A DNA stretch of 64,000 nucleotides. Source: Neotamlana nanhaiensis. GTDB lineage: Bacteria > Bacteroidota > Bacteroidia > Flavobacteriales > Flavobacteriaceae. The notes beneath the pieces were generated by a model, which did no database searches, was not told the DNA's origin, and saw only the letters and a list, made by a program, of their open reading frames with translations. Position 1 is the first letter of the stretch. Every line of letters starts with the position of its first letter. Both the position numbers and the translations under genes were made by a program. Shown here piece by piece: positions 33,121 through 41,617 of the stretch. The stretch covers positions 248,001 to 312,000 of the forward strand of contig NZ_JTDV01000010.1 in the NCBI RefSeq assembly GCF_000943555.1. Reading direction: 5' to 3'.

Positions 33121-33877
33121 AAGGTTTTAAATCGCATAAAGCATCAATAGTTACCGATGCTAAATTTTTCTGCTGTAAAAATAACAATAATTGTTCCAAA
33201 ACGATTAGTGTTTTCTCGCTAGTGTCGTGTAACAGAATAATATCACCTGCTTTTATGTGTTTTGTAATGCGATTTAAAACAGTTCCTGAATTTCGCGATG
33301 TTGTATCGAGCGACCGCACATTCCATCCAACAGATGTTAACCCTAAAACCTTAACTGCTTTACTAATATTTGGGTTTGTAACTCCAAAAGCGGGCCTGTA
33401 AAGATTCATTTTCAAGCCCGTAAAATTCTCAATAATAGTGTTTGTTTTCTTTAATTCTGAAATAACTTTTTGGGTTGAAAAAAATCCGAAGTTGTTTGAA
33501 TGTGAATACGTATGATTACCAACGGTGTGCCCATCGCCTATAATTTGTTTTAGAATGTCTGGATGATTTTCGGCATGCTTACCAATACAAAAAAAAGTAG
33601 CTTTAGCATTAAACCGATTTAAAAGTGCTAAAACTTGAGGTGTAAATTGCGAGTTTGGGCCATCATCAAAAGTAATTGCAACCGCCTTTTTTGAGGTTTT
33701 AGCATTTGAAAGCACCGATTTTAAATGATAATTCCAACCAATTAAACCTGAGCCTAAACCTGTAATTACAAACCAAATTACAACTACCAAAACCATGAAA
33801 ATCCAACTGCTATTACAAATAATTAAACCAAGTAAAGCAATACAACTAACAATGCTTATGGTTTTAAAATTTAGCAT
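33113..33877 (-). CDS. Membrane-anchored polysaccharide deacetylase (NodB) family protein
   Basis: This 254-residue protein has two N-terminal hydrophobic helices (about 5-50) followed by a NodB homology domain: AVAITFDDGPNSQFTPQVLALL (metal Asp in DDGP), GHTVGNHTYSHSN (the two metal His), YRPAFGVTNPNI and DIILLHDTS. The metal triad is complete. NodB enzymes remove acetyl groups from N-acetyl sugars, but membrane-anchored relatives act on lipid-linked substrates. In a pigment cluster it may remove an acyl group from a biosynthetic or lipid intermediate; its substrate is unknown. It overlaps the ketosynthase-like gene upstream by 7 bases. Confidence 0.84.
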   Translation of the reverse strand: MLNFKTISIVSCIALLGLIICNSSWIFMVLVVVIWFVITGLGSGLIGWNYHLKSVLSNAKTSKKAVAITFDDGPNSQFTPQVLALLNRFNAKATFFCIGKHAENHPDILKQIIGDGHTVGNHTYSHSNNFGFFSTQKVISELKKTNTIIENFTGLKMNLYRPAFGVTNPNISKAVKVLGLTSVGWNVRSLDTTSRNSGTVLNRITKHIKAGDIILLHDTSEKTLIVLEQLLLFLQQKNLASVTIDALCDLKPYE

Positions 33878-34935
33878 GATTTTAATAAAGTAAAACTATG
33901 ATTTTGCCCGCGATACTGGTTGTAAAGTAATACATTTTTTATTTCTGAAGGCATGTCTCCTTTTAAAACCACAGCTTCTGGAATGGTTTGTAATTTTAAA
34001 ACGCGAGCAGCAAGCCAAAACCCAAAAGAGGATGCGGTATGGAACTCACCAGACAAATGTTTGTAAAATAATTGCGACGTATCTTTTAAGCTATTTTCGG
34101 CTAAAACATCGTAAAACCCATCGAATTCTACATCGCCATTACAGCCTAAAACAACAGCACTTAAATCTTGAATGCTGAGATTTTGTTCTTCTAGAAAAGC
34201 ATTAAGTTCTGTATTTAATTCATCGGCTTCCAAAGTGTTAATTAGTTTCACATCGACAACCTCAGCGTAGCTAGTTTGAGATTTTTCATTTGAAACCACA
34301 AAGAAATTAGCGCCTTCGCTAAATACAGCACCTTTTGTTTTATTTTGCAGTAATTTTGAAGCCTCAACAGCTTCAGATTTTATATGATTTACCGCTTTAT
34401 GAATTTCTATAGTATGTGGCGCCAATTCATCTACTCCACCTATTAAAATAGATTGACTTTCATCGGTTTGTATTTGCAACATCGCATCTAACAATGCCGA
34501 CTCGAACGACACCGAGGCATGCACGTAGGTAAAATTATAACCTTTGCAGCCCATATCTAAGGCTATTTGACCGCCAACCGTGTTGTGTGTAGATTGTATA
34601 AATGGTGTTGGCGTTAAATATTGCTCGTCGTTATCGATAATGGCACTTAAAAACTTCTCGGAATCGCGTACACAGCCCATACCTGTTCCTGTAATAATGG
34701 CATCAACATTTTCTAAATTTGCTTCTTGTAACGCAGTTCGTGATGCGGCAATTCCCATTTTAATACCTTTAGCCATACGTCGTGCGGCAGCAGGTGGAAT
34801 AAAGGCTTTGTAATTAACATCGATAACTGGAATTACACGGTCTGTGTAATATTCAACATCGCTTAAAAACGCCGTATTATCAAATGTATTTTGCGCCGAA
34901 ATACTTCCTAAACCATTTACGTAAACTTTCCCCAT
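33871..34935 (-). CDS. Ketosynthase-like chain-length-factor-type subunit lacking active Cys
   Basis: This 354-residue thiolase-fold protein is related to FabF. At the nucleophile position it reads NFTYVHASVSFESALLD (about 134-150) with no Cys where active ketosynthases have ACS/ACA; the HGTA and GH motifs are also degraded (FYKHLSGEFHTASSFGF near the C-terminus). It lies 2 bases after the active ketosynthase gene at 34938-36140. Such KS plus Cys-less partner pairs occur in type II polyketide systems (chain length factor) and in the ApeO/ApeC heterodimer of aryl-polyene synthesis. The same role of setting polyene length is inferred. Confidence 0.82.
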   Translation of the reverse strand: MGKVYVNGLGSISAQNTFDNTAFLSDVEYYTDRVIPVIDVNYKAFIPPAAARRMAKGIKMGIAASRTALQEANLENVDAIITGTGMGCVRDSEKFLSAIIDNDEQYLTPTPFIQSTHNTVGGQIALDMGCKGYNFTYVHASVSFESALLDAMLQIQTDESQSILIGGVDELAPHTIEIHKAVNHIKSEAVEASKLLQNKTKGAVFSEGANFFVVSNEKSQTSYAEVVDVKLINTLEADELNTELNAFLEEQNLSIQDLSAVVLGCNGDVEFDGFYDVLAENSLKDTSQLFYKHLSGEFHTASSFGFWLAARVLKLQTIPEAVVLKGDMPSEIKNVLLYNQYRGQNHSFTLLKSC

Positions 34936-34937
34936 AA

Positions 34938-36140
34938 TTATTGCTTTTTAGAAAATATTACGGTTGAACAATTTCCGCCAAAACCTAAAGAATTTGATAA
35001 AACTGTATTAACCGCCTCTTTTTTTAACTCCAATTCAGGAACTAAATTAAAAGCCGTCATTGGTGTTTTATAGTTTAAATTAGGATACACAACATCATGC
35101 TGTAATGCTAAAACCGAAAATACAGCTTCAATACCACCAGCAGCTGCCAAAGTGTGTCCTGTAAACGGTTTTGTAGAACTAAACGGCGGCATATCATCAC
35201 CAAAAACTCTTAAAAACGCTTTACCTTCCGATAAATCATTATTCCCTGTGGCAGTACCGTGTGCATTTACATAATCGATAGCTTCCGGTTTTAAATTGGC
35301 CACTTTTAAAGCTTGTTGCATTGCTAAAGTAGCACCATCGCCATTTTCTGAAGACGCCGTTTGATGAAAAGCATCATTTGCATTACCGTAACCTTTTACA
35401 TAGGCCAAAACGGTTTTATTTTCAGCCTTCACAACCGCATCAGATTCTAACACTAAAAATGCAGCAGCTTCACCTAAATTTAAACCCTTTCGGTTTTCGT
35501 CGAACGGTGTGTTATAGGTGTCCGATAAAATCATTAAACTTTTAAATCCGTTAATGGTGAATTTCGATAAACAATCGGCTCCACCAACAATAACACGATC
35601 TAATTTCCCTGATTTTATAAGACGCGCCCCCAACATAATGGCATTTGCCGCCGAAGAACAAGCGGTGCTAATAGTTGTAACTAAACTATTTTTTAAACCT
35701 AATTGTTCGGCTATTTTTTGGGTCGAATCGCCTGCATGATGCGCTTCAATGTATTTTTGAACTGTTTTATCTTCTAAATACTCGTAATAGTATTTCTCGG
35801 TCATATCCATACCTCCAACACTGGTTGCTGATATTAAACCTGTTTTGTATTCATTTATATCAGAAATACGAGCGCTTTCAACTGCTTCTTTTGCAGCTAC
35901 TGCGCCTAATAAAGCGGTTCGAGAATAATTATTAGTTTCGGGTAATTGCAACAGGCCTTCCAATTGGCTATTGGTATAAGCAATTTCACCAACCATAATA
36001 TCGTTTTTATGATTGGTGTTAATTTTAACCACACGACCAATGCCTGTTTTACTAGCAAAAAGGGCTTCGCGATTTTCATCTACATTGTTTCCAATAGCAG
36101 ATATTATACCCATACCTGTAATTGCAACGCCTTTACCCAT
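34938..36140 (-). CDS. Beta-ketoacyl-ACP synthase (FabF-like) of polyene chain, ApeO-like
   Basis: This 400-residue ketosynthase has a complete active site: TISTACSSAANAIMLG with Cys161, VNAHGTATGNNDLSE (first His) and KPFTGHTLAAAGG (second His). SLGFGGNCSTVIF ends the protein. It elongates ACP-bound chains with malonyl-ACP. The Cys-less partner gene follows after 2 bases and the acyl carrier protein gene lies 8 bases upstream, a compact extension module. Compared with FabF the length is normal, and the pairing with a chain-length-type partner sets it apart from housekeeping FabF. Confidence 0.92.
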   Translation of the reverse strand: MGKGVAITGMGIISAIGNNVDENREALFASKTGIGRVVKINTNHKNDIMVGEIAYTNSQLEGLLQLPETNNYSRTALLGAVAAKEAVESARISDINEYKTGLISATSVGGMDMTEKYYYEYLEDKTVQKYIEAHHAGDSTQKIAEQLGLKNSLVTTISTACSSAANAIMLGARLIKSGKLDRVIVGGADCLSKFTINGFKSLMILSDTYNTPFDENRKGLNLGEAAAFLVLESDAVVKAENKTVLAYVKGYGNANDAFHQTASSENGDGATLAMQQALKVANLKPEAIDYVNAHGTATGNNDLSEGKAFLRVFGDDMPPFSSTKPFTGHTLAAAGGIEAVFSVLALQHDVVYPNLNYKTPMTAFNLVPELELKKEAVNTVLSNSLGFGGNCSTVIFSKKQ

Positions 36141-36148
36141 GTGTATAA

Positions 36149-36406
36149 TTATTTTGTGCGGTGTTCTGCAATGTAAGCAGACATGGTGTTAATCGATTCA
36201 AAAATAGCACGACCTTGTTTTGGGTCGGTTAATTTTATGCCATAAGTTTTATCGAGCATCACAATAAGCTCTAACGCATCAATAGAATCTAAACCTAATC
36301 CGTCTCCAAAAAGCATATCGTCATCGCCAATTTCGGCAGGTGTTATATCTTCTAAATTTAGTTGTTCTACAAGGCTTTCTTTCAATTCTTGTTTTAAAGC
36401 GTCCAT
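36149..36406 (-). CDS. Acyl carrier protein 1 of the flexirubin cluster
   Basis: This 85-residue acidic helical protein has the phosphopantetheine site GDGLGLDSIDALELIVMLDKTYGI, with Ser41 of DSID as attachment residue. It carries growing chains during polyene or resorcinol synthesis. The ATG overlaps the end of the 208-residue ketosynthase-like gene by 13 bases. No phosphopantetheinyl transferase gene is visible in the cluster, so activation must rely on an enzyme encoded elsewhere. Confidence 0.93.
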   Translation of the reverse strand: MDALKQELKESLVEQLNLEDITPAEIGDDDMLFGDGLGLDSIDALELIVMLDKTYGIKLTDPKQGRAIFESINTMSAYIAEHRTK

Positions 36407-37020
36407 AATTCGTTGTATAATGTATTTATTTGTTGTTCTGTATGTTGTAGGTCTCCGTTGGGTGTTACAAGATATAAAAAGGCTTCGTAATCTTCATCAT
36501 CTACATTTACCCAACCGCATAAAATTTTATCGGCTTTATTATCGACAATTAAACTTTGTGCGTAATTATAAAAATAATTGGTTTTAAAATTCTCGAATAC
36601 AAAGAAACTATTTTCTGAGTACAATTTATATTTAATACTAATTTCGCCCAACATTATATTTGGTAAAGTGTACACAAATACCGCTGGACTTGGGTAATAA
36701 CTCGTTTTATCTTGTATGCTATCTTGGTGTTTCCTATCGGTATCTAAACTCGAGGCTTTGTTTCCCATAACCAAAGCTATATTCTCTTGGTTTTCTTCGG
36801 AAATATTTTCGTACTGAAACAAAACGTCTGCTGCTAAAAAGGCTAACTGACTTAATTTATCCATTTTAAAAAACTTGGAATAATTAACATTTAGCGCTTT
36901 ATAAGCTTGTTTTAAGAACGTTGATTCTTCAGGTTTAACTGAAAATAGAACCTTTCCGTTAAGACTGATTTTATTTTGCTTAACATGACAATAAGACGAT
37001 ATTTTAAACTGATTTTCCAT
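36394..37020 (-). CDS. Short ketosynthase-like protein (N-terminal half only)
   Basis: This 208-residue protein resembles the N-terminal part of thiolase-fold ketosynthases of the Ketoacyl-synt_2 type. DKLSQLAFLAADVLF and NIALVMGNKASSLDTDRKHQDSI correspond to the region before the nucleophile, and YYPSPAVFVYTLPNIMLGEISIKYKLYSENSFFVFEN corresponds to the helix around it, but without Cys. The C-terminal catalytic half is absent. Similar short proteins stand next to ketosynthases in aryl-polyene clusters, so it is probably a conserved accessory rather than a broken gene. It is coupled to the ACP gene by a 13-base overlap and may be a docking or structural subunit. Confidence 0.72.
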   Translation of the reverse strand: MENQFKISSYCHVKQNKISLNGKVLFSVKPEESTFLKQAYKALNVNYSKFFKMDKLSQLAFLAADVLFQYENISEENQENIALVMGNKASSLDTDRKHQDSIQDKTSYYPSPAVFVYTLPNIMLGEISIKYKLYSENSFFVFENFKTNYFYNYAQSLIVDNKADKILCGWVNVDDEDYEAFLYLVTPNGDLQHTEQQINTLYNELWTL

Positions 37021-37036
37021 TATTAATCTATCTATC

Positions 37037-38179
37037 TTATTTTACTTTTTTAAAGATTACTGCTGTGTTACATCCACCAAAACCTGAAGCTGTTTTTAAA
37101 AATGTATTAAGTGGTTTTTCGGTTGTTTCTTCAATAATGTTTATCGGCTGTGTTACACCCATTTCGGCAAAACCTAAGGTTTTTATCAGCTTATTTTGTT
37201 TTAAAGCCTGCATACCAATAATGGTTTCAAGCAACCCTGAAGCCCCAAGTGTATGCCCAAAATACCCTTTTAAACTGTTAACTGGCGTATGTTCTAATCC
37301 TAATCTATTTAGGGCAATGGCTTCCATTTCGTCGTTATACATCGTTGCTGTACCGTGCGCCGAAATATAATCGATGTCTTCTGAAGTTAAATTTGCTTGA
37401 TTTAAAGCCGATTTTATACTTCGATACAAGCCTTCACCTGTTCGCGATGGTCCCGAAATATGATTAGCATCATTACAAGAAGCTTCACCTAAAATTTCAA
37501 CAGCATCATCACTTAGGTTTGCTTCATTTTTAGTGACTAATGCACTTACTGCTACTTCGCCTATGTTAATACCAATGCGGTTTTTATCGTATGGTTTGCA
37601 AATCTCTGAGCTTAAGGCTTGAAATGAATTAAAACCCGACAAAATAAACTCGGTAACCAAATCGCCTGCCACAATAAACACCTGATCGAACATGTTACTT
37701 TTTATGTAACGTTTAGCAACCGCAACTGCTAAAACTCCCGAAACACAAGCGTTTGAGAGCACGATAGGTTCTGTTTTAAAACCAAAATAATTAGTTACAT
37801 TTTTTGCTAAAACGTCAAGATATGCGCATTCTTTTGGAAAATCATTTGCATCATCTAAAGCATCAATATTGCCTTTTGTCGTTGAAATAATTAAACCAAC
37901 ACGATCGGTTAGCGCAATGTTAGATTGACTAAAAGTATCTTGAAGCGATGCTATAAACATCTGCTCCAATTTTGTATATTTTTTTTCAGAGGTATTGTTG
38001 AAGGCTGCTGATAATACTTCATCATCAATTAAAGAAGACATAAAAGGTTCTGGCATTATCGAAGCATCTGCAATTTGCTTGAGTCCAGATTTGCCCTGAA
38101 TCACCTCTTTTGCAACCGAAACACTATCGAACCCTAAAGAGGATATAATGTTGTTATATGATACATACACTTTACTCAT
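37037..38179 (-). CDS. Beta-ketoacyl-ACP synthase of the flexirubin cluster
   Basis: This 380-residue ketosynthase has a complete Cys-His-His set: VLSNACVSGVLAVAVA (Cys145), ISAHGTATMYNDEME and LKGYFGHTLGASGLLETI, ending TASGFGGCNTAVIF. It diverges from the 400- and 405-residue enzymes and is somewhat shorter than FabF. It may act in starter condensation or in a defined extension round, and it resembles the ApeR-type second ketosynthase of aryl-polyene systems by position. It overlaps the thioesterase gene upstream by 8 bases and precedes the short ketosynthase-like gene by 16 bases. Confidence 0.9.
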   Translation of the reverse strand: MSKVYVSYNNIISSLGFDSVSVAKEVIQGKSGLKQIADASIMPEPFMSSLIDDEVLSAAFNNTSEKKYTKLEQMFIASLQDTFSQSNIALTDRVGLIISTTKGNIDALDDANDFPKECAYLDVLAKNVTNYFGFKTEPIVLSNACVSGVLAVAVAKRYIKSNMFDQVFIVAGDLVTEFILSGFNSFQALSSEICKPYDKNRIGINIGEVAVSALVTKNEANLSDDAVEILGEASCNDANHISGPSRTGEGLYRSIKSALNQANLTSEDIDYISAHGTATMYNDEMEAIALNRLGLEHTPVNSLKGYFGHTLGASGLLETIIGMQALKQNKLIKTLGFAEMGVTQPINIIEETTEKPLNTFLKTASGFGGCNTAVIFKKVK

Positions 38180-38612
38180 CTAACAGACCTACTTTTTTCT
38201 TCCAAGCTGTAAAAAAATCTGGTGGTGTTAACCATAGTTCACCTTGACCAATATTATCTACAAAAACCTGAACGGTTTCTCCTGTGCAAACCAACTCGTT
38301 GTCTTGGTTATAAATTTCGTAGCGAAAAATCATTTTTGCTGCCGAACTATCTACAAAAATGGTTTTAACCGTCGCTACATCGCCATATTTAAGAGGGCGC
38401 TTATGTTTAGTTTTCGATTCTATAATGGGAGTTGCAAAGCCGTATTCCTTTTGATCTAAATACGAAATACCATGGTGTCTTCCAAAGTTTTCTCTACCAT
38501 CCTCGAAATATTGAATGTAATTTCCGTGCCATACAATACCTAACGGATCGGTTTCTACAAACCGAACACGTACTTTACTAGTATGTTCTATTTCTTTTGG
38601 TTTAGACCGCAT
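38172..38612 (-). CDS. Acyl-CoA/ACP thioesterase, 4-hydroxybenzoyl-CoA type
   Basis: Read from ATG 38612 (146 residues, MRSKPKEIEHTSKVRVRF), it overlaps the ABC permease by 11 bases; an ATG at 38657 would give a 56-base overlap. The hot-dog motif VRFVETDPLGIVWHGNYIQYFEDGRENFG contains the catalytic Asp-type position (TDPLGIVWHGNY) of 4HBT/YbgC thioesterases. ApeK-like thioesterases are part of aryl-polyene clusters. It may release or edit stalled chains from ACP or free the finished acyl arm for transfer. Confidence 0.87.
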   Translation of the reverse strand: MRSKPKEIEHTSKVRVRFVETDPLGIVWHGNYIQYFEDGRENFGRHHGISYLDQKEYGFATPIIESKTKHKRPLKYGDVATVKTIFVDSSAAKMIFRYEIYNQDNELVCTGETVQVFVDNIGQGELWLTPPDFFTAWKKKVGLLDE

Positions 38613-39873
38613 GTTTCTTTTCGTTATAAAATATAGACAGTATGGTTGTGGCTGCAAAAAACAGTAATAGTAATAGCAATTCGGGTAAAATATCGGATAA
38701 ACTACCGTTGCGTAAAAACACGTCGTAATACGCGTTTAAGCCCCAATTCATTGGTGAAATATTCGATAATACCTGCATAAACTTTGGCATAATAAACACT
38801 GGCACCCAAACCCCGCCAATGGCGGCCAAAATAACTACAAAAGTAGCTCCAAATGGTGCCGATTGCTCTTGCGTTTTGGCAATAGTACCAATTAAAACAC
38901 CCAAACCTATAGCTGCTAAACCAGCAAAAATACTAACTACAAACAACAATGGCAACCTACCTGAAACATCAAGTGTTGGTAAGCCTATTTTTGGAAATAC
39001 AAATACGCCAACCGCCAACATTAAAGCAAATTGAATAAGGCAAACAGCTAAATAAACAACTGTTTTACCGCCTAAAACCGTAGCATAACTTACAGGGTTG
39101 GTGCGCAACCTAACAAAAGTACCTTGACTTTTTTCTTTTACAATATTTATTGAAAGCGGCACGATAATAAAGAAAATGGCAAATAACGACCACGCTGGTA
39201 CGTTATGTTGTGCCGAATTGGGCATGTACTCTTCTTGATTATCCTTTTTAGGTAAAATTTCTTTGAAGGTTACAAAGTTATCGGTTTTAAAAACGACATC
39301 GTCTGGATTATCACTTAATTGCTTTTGAAAACTGGTGTAAATGGTTTTCATTTCAATTTTCGATATCATTTTATCGATGCCATTTTTAACTGAATTTTTA
39401 AACGACACTTGCGTTGCTGGATCGAAATATAAACGCACTTCTTTACTAGTAACTTCAGGTTGCTCTAATGCTTTTTCTTCTGAATCTATTCCAAAATTTT
39501 GGAGTAAATTATCAACGTTATTATTTACTTTTTGATGTAAATCGACTGTTAAATGCTCTGGAATAATAACGGCCAATTGGTAATCGCCACCAAACACTAA
39601 TTCTTTAGCTTCAGTTTCTGTATCTTTTGTAACGATTTCGAAAGCTTCAGAGGATTTTAAACCTTCTAACATGGTTTTTGCAACCTCGCCTTTATCATTA
39701 TCGACCACCAAAATAGGAATTTGAGTATTTTCGATGGTTTTAAACGTGCTATCTTGAATTAAGGTGATGGTTATAATTAACACCAATGGCATTACAAACA
39801 AAATAACTACACTACCAAAATCGCGCTTAAGCAGCAAAAACTCCTTATATGTTGAAGCAAATAACTTATGCAT
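38602..39873 (-). CDS. ABC-2 type transporter permease
   Basis: This 423-residue protein has the YhgE/ABC-2 form: an N-terminal helix (about 20-40), an extracytoplasmic domain of about 170 residues with a long helix (VNNNVDNLLQNFGIDSEEKALEQPEV), and five C-terminal helices with FFIIVPLSINIVKEKSQGTFVRLRTNPVSY and LGVLIGTIAKTQEQSAPFGATFVVILAAIGGVWVPVFIMP. It is the partner of the ATPase gene upstream, which it overlaps by 8 bases. This exporter type often moves hydrophobic compounds. In this cluster it is a second exporter beside the MMPL protein, perhaps for the resorcinol arm or a precursor. Confidence 0.92.
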   Translation of the reverse strand: MHKLFASTYKEFLLLKRDFGSVVILFVMPLVLIITITLIQDSTFKTIENTQIPILVVDNDKGEVAKTMLEGLKSSEAFEIVTKDTETEAKELVFGGDYQLAVIIPEHLTVDLHQKVNNNVDNLLQNFGIDSEEKALEQPEVTSKEVRLYFDPATQVSFKNSVKNGIDKMISKIEMKTIYTSFQKQLSDNPDDVVFKTDNFVTFKEILPKKDNQEEYMPNSAQHNVPAWSLFAIFFIIVPLSINIVKEKSQGTFVRLRTNPVSYATVLGGKTVVYLAVCLIQFALMLAVGVFVFPKIGLPTLDVSGRLPLLFVVSIFAGLAAIGLGVLIGTIAKTQEQSAPFGATFVVILAAIGGVWVPVFIMPKFMQVLSNISPMNWGLNAYYDVFLRNGSLSDILPELLLLLLFFAATTILSIFYNEKKHAV

Positions 39874-40609
39874 AATCGCGCAGCTCTTTACCGGTTAAAC
39901 TGATGAACACATCTTCTAAATTATGTAAATCTTCGGCTTTATTAATTAAATCCTTTGGCTTGCCTTCTACAATTATTTGTCCGTGATCAATAATGGCAAC
40001 CTTAGTACAAAATTGTTCGGCTTCGTTAAGATGATGCGAGGTATAAATTATAGTTGTTCCGTTAGCGTTTAACTCCTTTAAAAAAGAAATAATTACATTT
40101 TTTGATTGCACATCAACACCAACAGTAGGTTCGTCTAAAATTAAAACTTTAGGATTATGCAAAATACTAGCCAATAAATTAACACGACGTTTCATACCTC
40201 CAGAAAAGGTGCTAATTTTTTTATTAGCAAACTTCTCTAAACCTAAAATTTCTAAATGACTTAATATTTTTTCGTTTAACGCTTTCCCTTTTAAACCATA
40301 CATGCTCCCAAAATATTTTAGATTCTCGAAAGCTGTTAAGGTTGGGTACAACGCATATTCTTGAGGTACAATACCAATTAGTTTTTTTATTTCGGTTTTA
40401 TGTTGTTTGTAGTTTAAATCATTAATGGTGAAACTCCCCGAAGTTGGTTTCACTAAAGCACAAAGCATAGAAATTAAAGTCGTTTTTCCTGCACCATTTG
40501 GCCCAAGAAGTCCAAAAATTTCCTGATCGTTTATAGACAGACTCAAATTAGACACCGAGTAATTTTCGGCACCTAAGTACTTCTTAGAAATCTTATCTAT
40601 AACTATCAT
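39866..40609 (-). CDS. ABC transporter ATP-binding protein
   Basis: This 247-residue ATPase has Walker A LGPNGAGKTTLI (about 35-46), Q-loop VPQEYALYPTLTAFENL, signature FSGGMKRRVN near 140, Walker B VLILDEPTVGVD near 160 and switch His in TSHHLNEAEQFC. It is a DrrA/CcmA-type subunit for the ABC-2 permease encoded directly downstream with an 8-base overlap. It lies 3 bases after the BtrH-like gene. Confidence 0.95.
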   Translation of the reverse strand: MIVIDKISKKYLGAENYSVSNLSLSINDQEIFGLLGPNGAGKTTLISMLCALVKPTSGSFTINDLNYKQHKTEIKKLIGIVPQEYALYPTLTAFENLKYFGSMYGLKGKALNEKILSHLEILGLEKFANKKISTFSGGMKRRVNLLASILHNPKVLILDEPTVGVDVQSKNVIISFLKELNANGTTIIYTSHHLNEAEQFCTKVAIIDHGQIIVEGKPKDLINKAEDLHNLEDVFISLTGKELRDYA

Positions 40610-40612
40610 TAT

Positions 40613-41617
40613 TTATTTAATAGCTTTTTTAAGGGCTTTAAAGAAAACTTCTTCTTTATCGGCTAACTCTAATAACATTTCTGAAACCTTATCGTACGAT
40701 CCTGTGGTTGCTTTACGATTTTTATACAAACGCGAGGCTTCTAAGGCAAAATCGCGCCATAAATCGCCAATTTCGGTCATTTCTTTAGAAAGTTCTCTTA
40801 ATTTTTCATTATTTAAAATACCGCTAGACTCTTGTAAAAACGCTGCAAAAATATAACGAAAACCACCACCACCGGTTCCAATTTCTTCTTGCATTCGTAC
40901 AATTTGCCCTAAATAATGATTAGCTACTTTTATACCTTTCTTCTTTGGCCACTTTTTAATAAGTTTTGCCACTCGCCTAATACCTTTAACACCTACAATT
41001 GGAATAGGTGCCAACATATCGCGACACGTTTGGTTTATACCTTTTATAATAGCTTCTTTATACGGAATATCACTTTCTTTTGGGAAAGAAATAGGATAAT
41101 AAATTTGTCCGTTTGGTGCAAATGGTCCTTTGGCAAAACGTGCCTTTTCCATTTGTTTTTCATCTAAAGTTGCAACCGTTTCAATAACGGGATCGCTAAC
41201 TAAATAATTGTTATCTTCTTTACCGTAAACCACAATATTGTGGGCATTAAAATGAAAACGGTAATGATCTGGTAAGTATAACAAATGATAAATACCAACT
41301 TGTAAACCAACCGGATTATTGTTTTTTAAATTTTCGTCTAAACGCTGTTTCGCTTTGGTTACACTTTTAAACTTTTCGCGTTTAAAAGTAACCCCGATAC
41401 GTTTTGCAAAACGCTTAAAAATAAGCCCAGGCATAACACGATAGGTTACTGCTGGACCGTGATTTACCTTTAAAAACGGAATGTAACAGTATATAAGCCC
41501 AGAACCTATACCAAAAATCATAGGTTCGCTAATGTTTAAGCCATTATGCTTCATTAAATTTGAAACCACACCATTTTCGCAATGTGCAGACTGGTGATGT
41601 TTAAAATCAATCTTCAT
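40613..41617 (-). CDS. BtrH-like acyl-ACP acyltransferase family protein
   Basis: This 334-residue protein has the BtrH N-terminal domain: HHQSAHCENGVVSNLMKHNGL (catalytic-type Cys13 in the HCxNG motif), FGIGSGLIYCYIPF near 36, and VGLQVGIYHLLYLPDHYRFHFNAHNIVVYGKEDNNYLVSDP with the His-Asp expected of a papain-like fold. The C-terminal 170 residues are the associated DUF4872-like helical domain (TGGGGFRYIFAAFLQESSGIL). In butirosin synthesis BtrH moves an acyl group from an ACP to an acceptor. By analogy this enzyme is a strong candidate for ester bond formation between the polyene-ACP and the dialkylresorcinol. It overlaps the 136-residue gene upstream by 11 bases. Confidence 0.88.
   Translation of the reverse strand: MKIDFKHHQSAHCENGVVSNLMKHNGLNISEPMIFGIGSGLIYCYIPFLKVNHGPAVTYRVMPGLIFKRFAKRIGVTFKREKFKSVTKAKQRLDENLKNNNPVGLQVGIYHLLYLPDHYRFHFNAHNIVVYGKEDNNYLVSDPVIETVATLDEKQMEKARFAKGPFAPNGQIYYPISFPKESDIPYKEAIIKGINQTCRDMLAPIPIVGVKGIRRVAKLIKKWPKKKGIKVANHYLGQIVRMQEEIGTGGGGFRYIFAAFLQESSGILNNEKLRELSKEMTEIGDLWRDFALEASRLYKNRKATTGSYDKVSEMLLELADKEEVFFKALKKAIK

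Noticed and set aside
36394-37020. Pseudogene of a ketosynthase
   Set aside because: The frame is intact, overlaps the ACP gene and has its own coherent sequence, so a functional short protein is preferred.
40613-41617. Part of an aminoglycoside (butirosin-like) cluster
   Set aside because: No aminocyclitol or aminotransferase genes are present; the family name reflects the fold and acyl transfer only.
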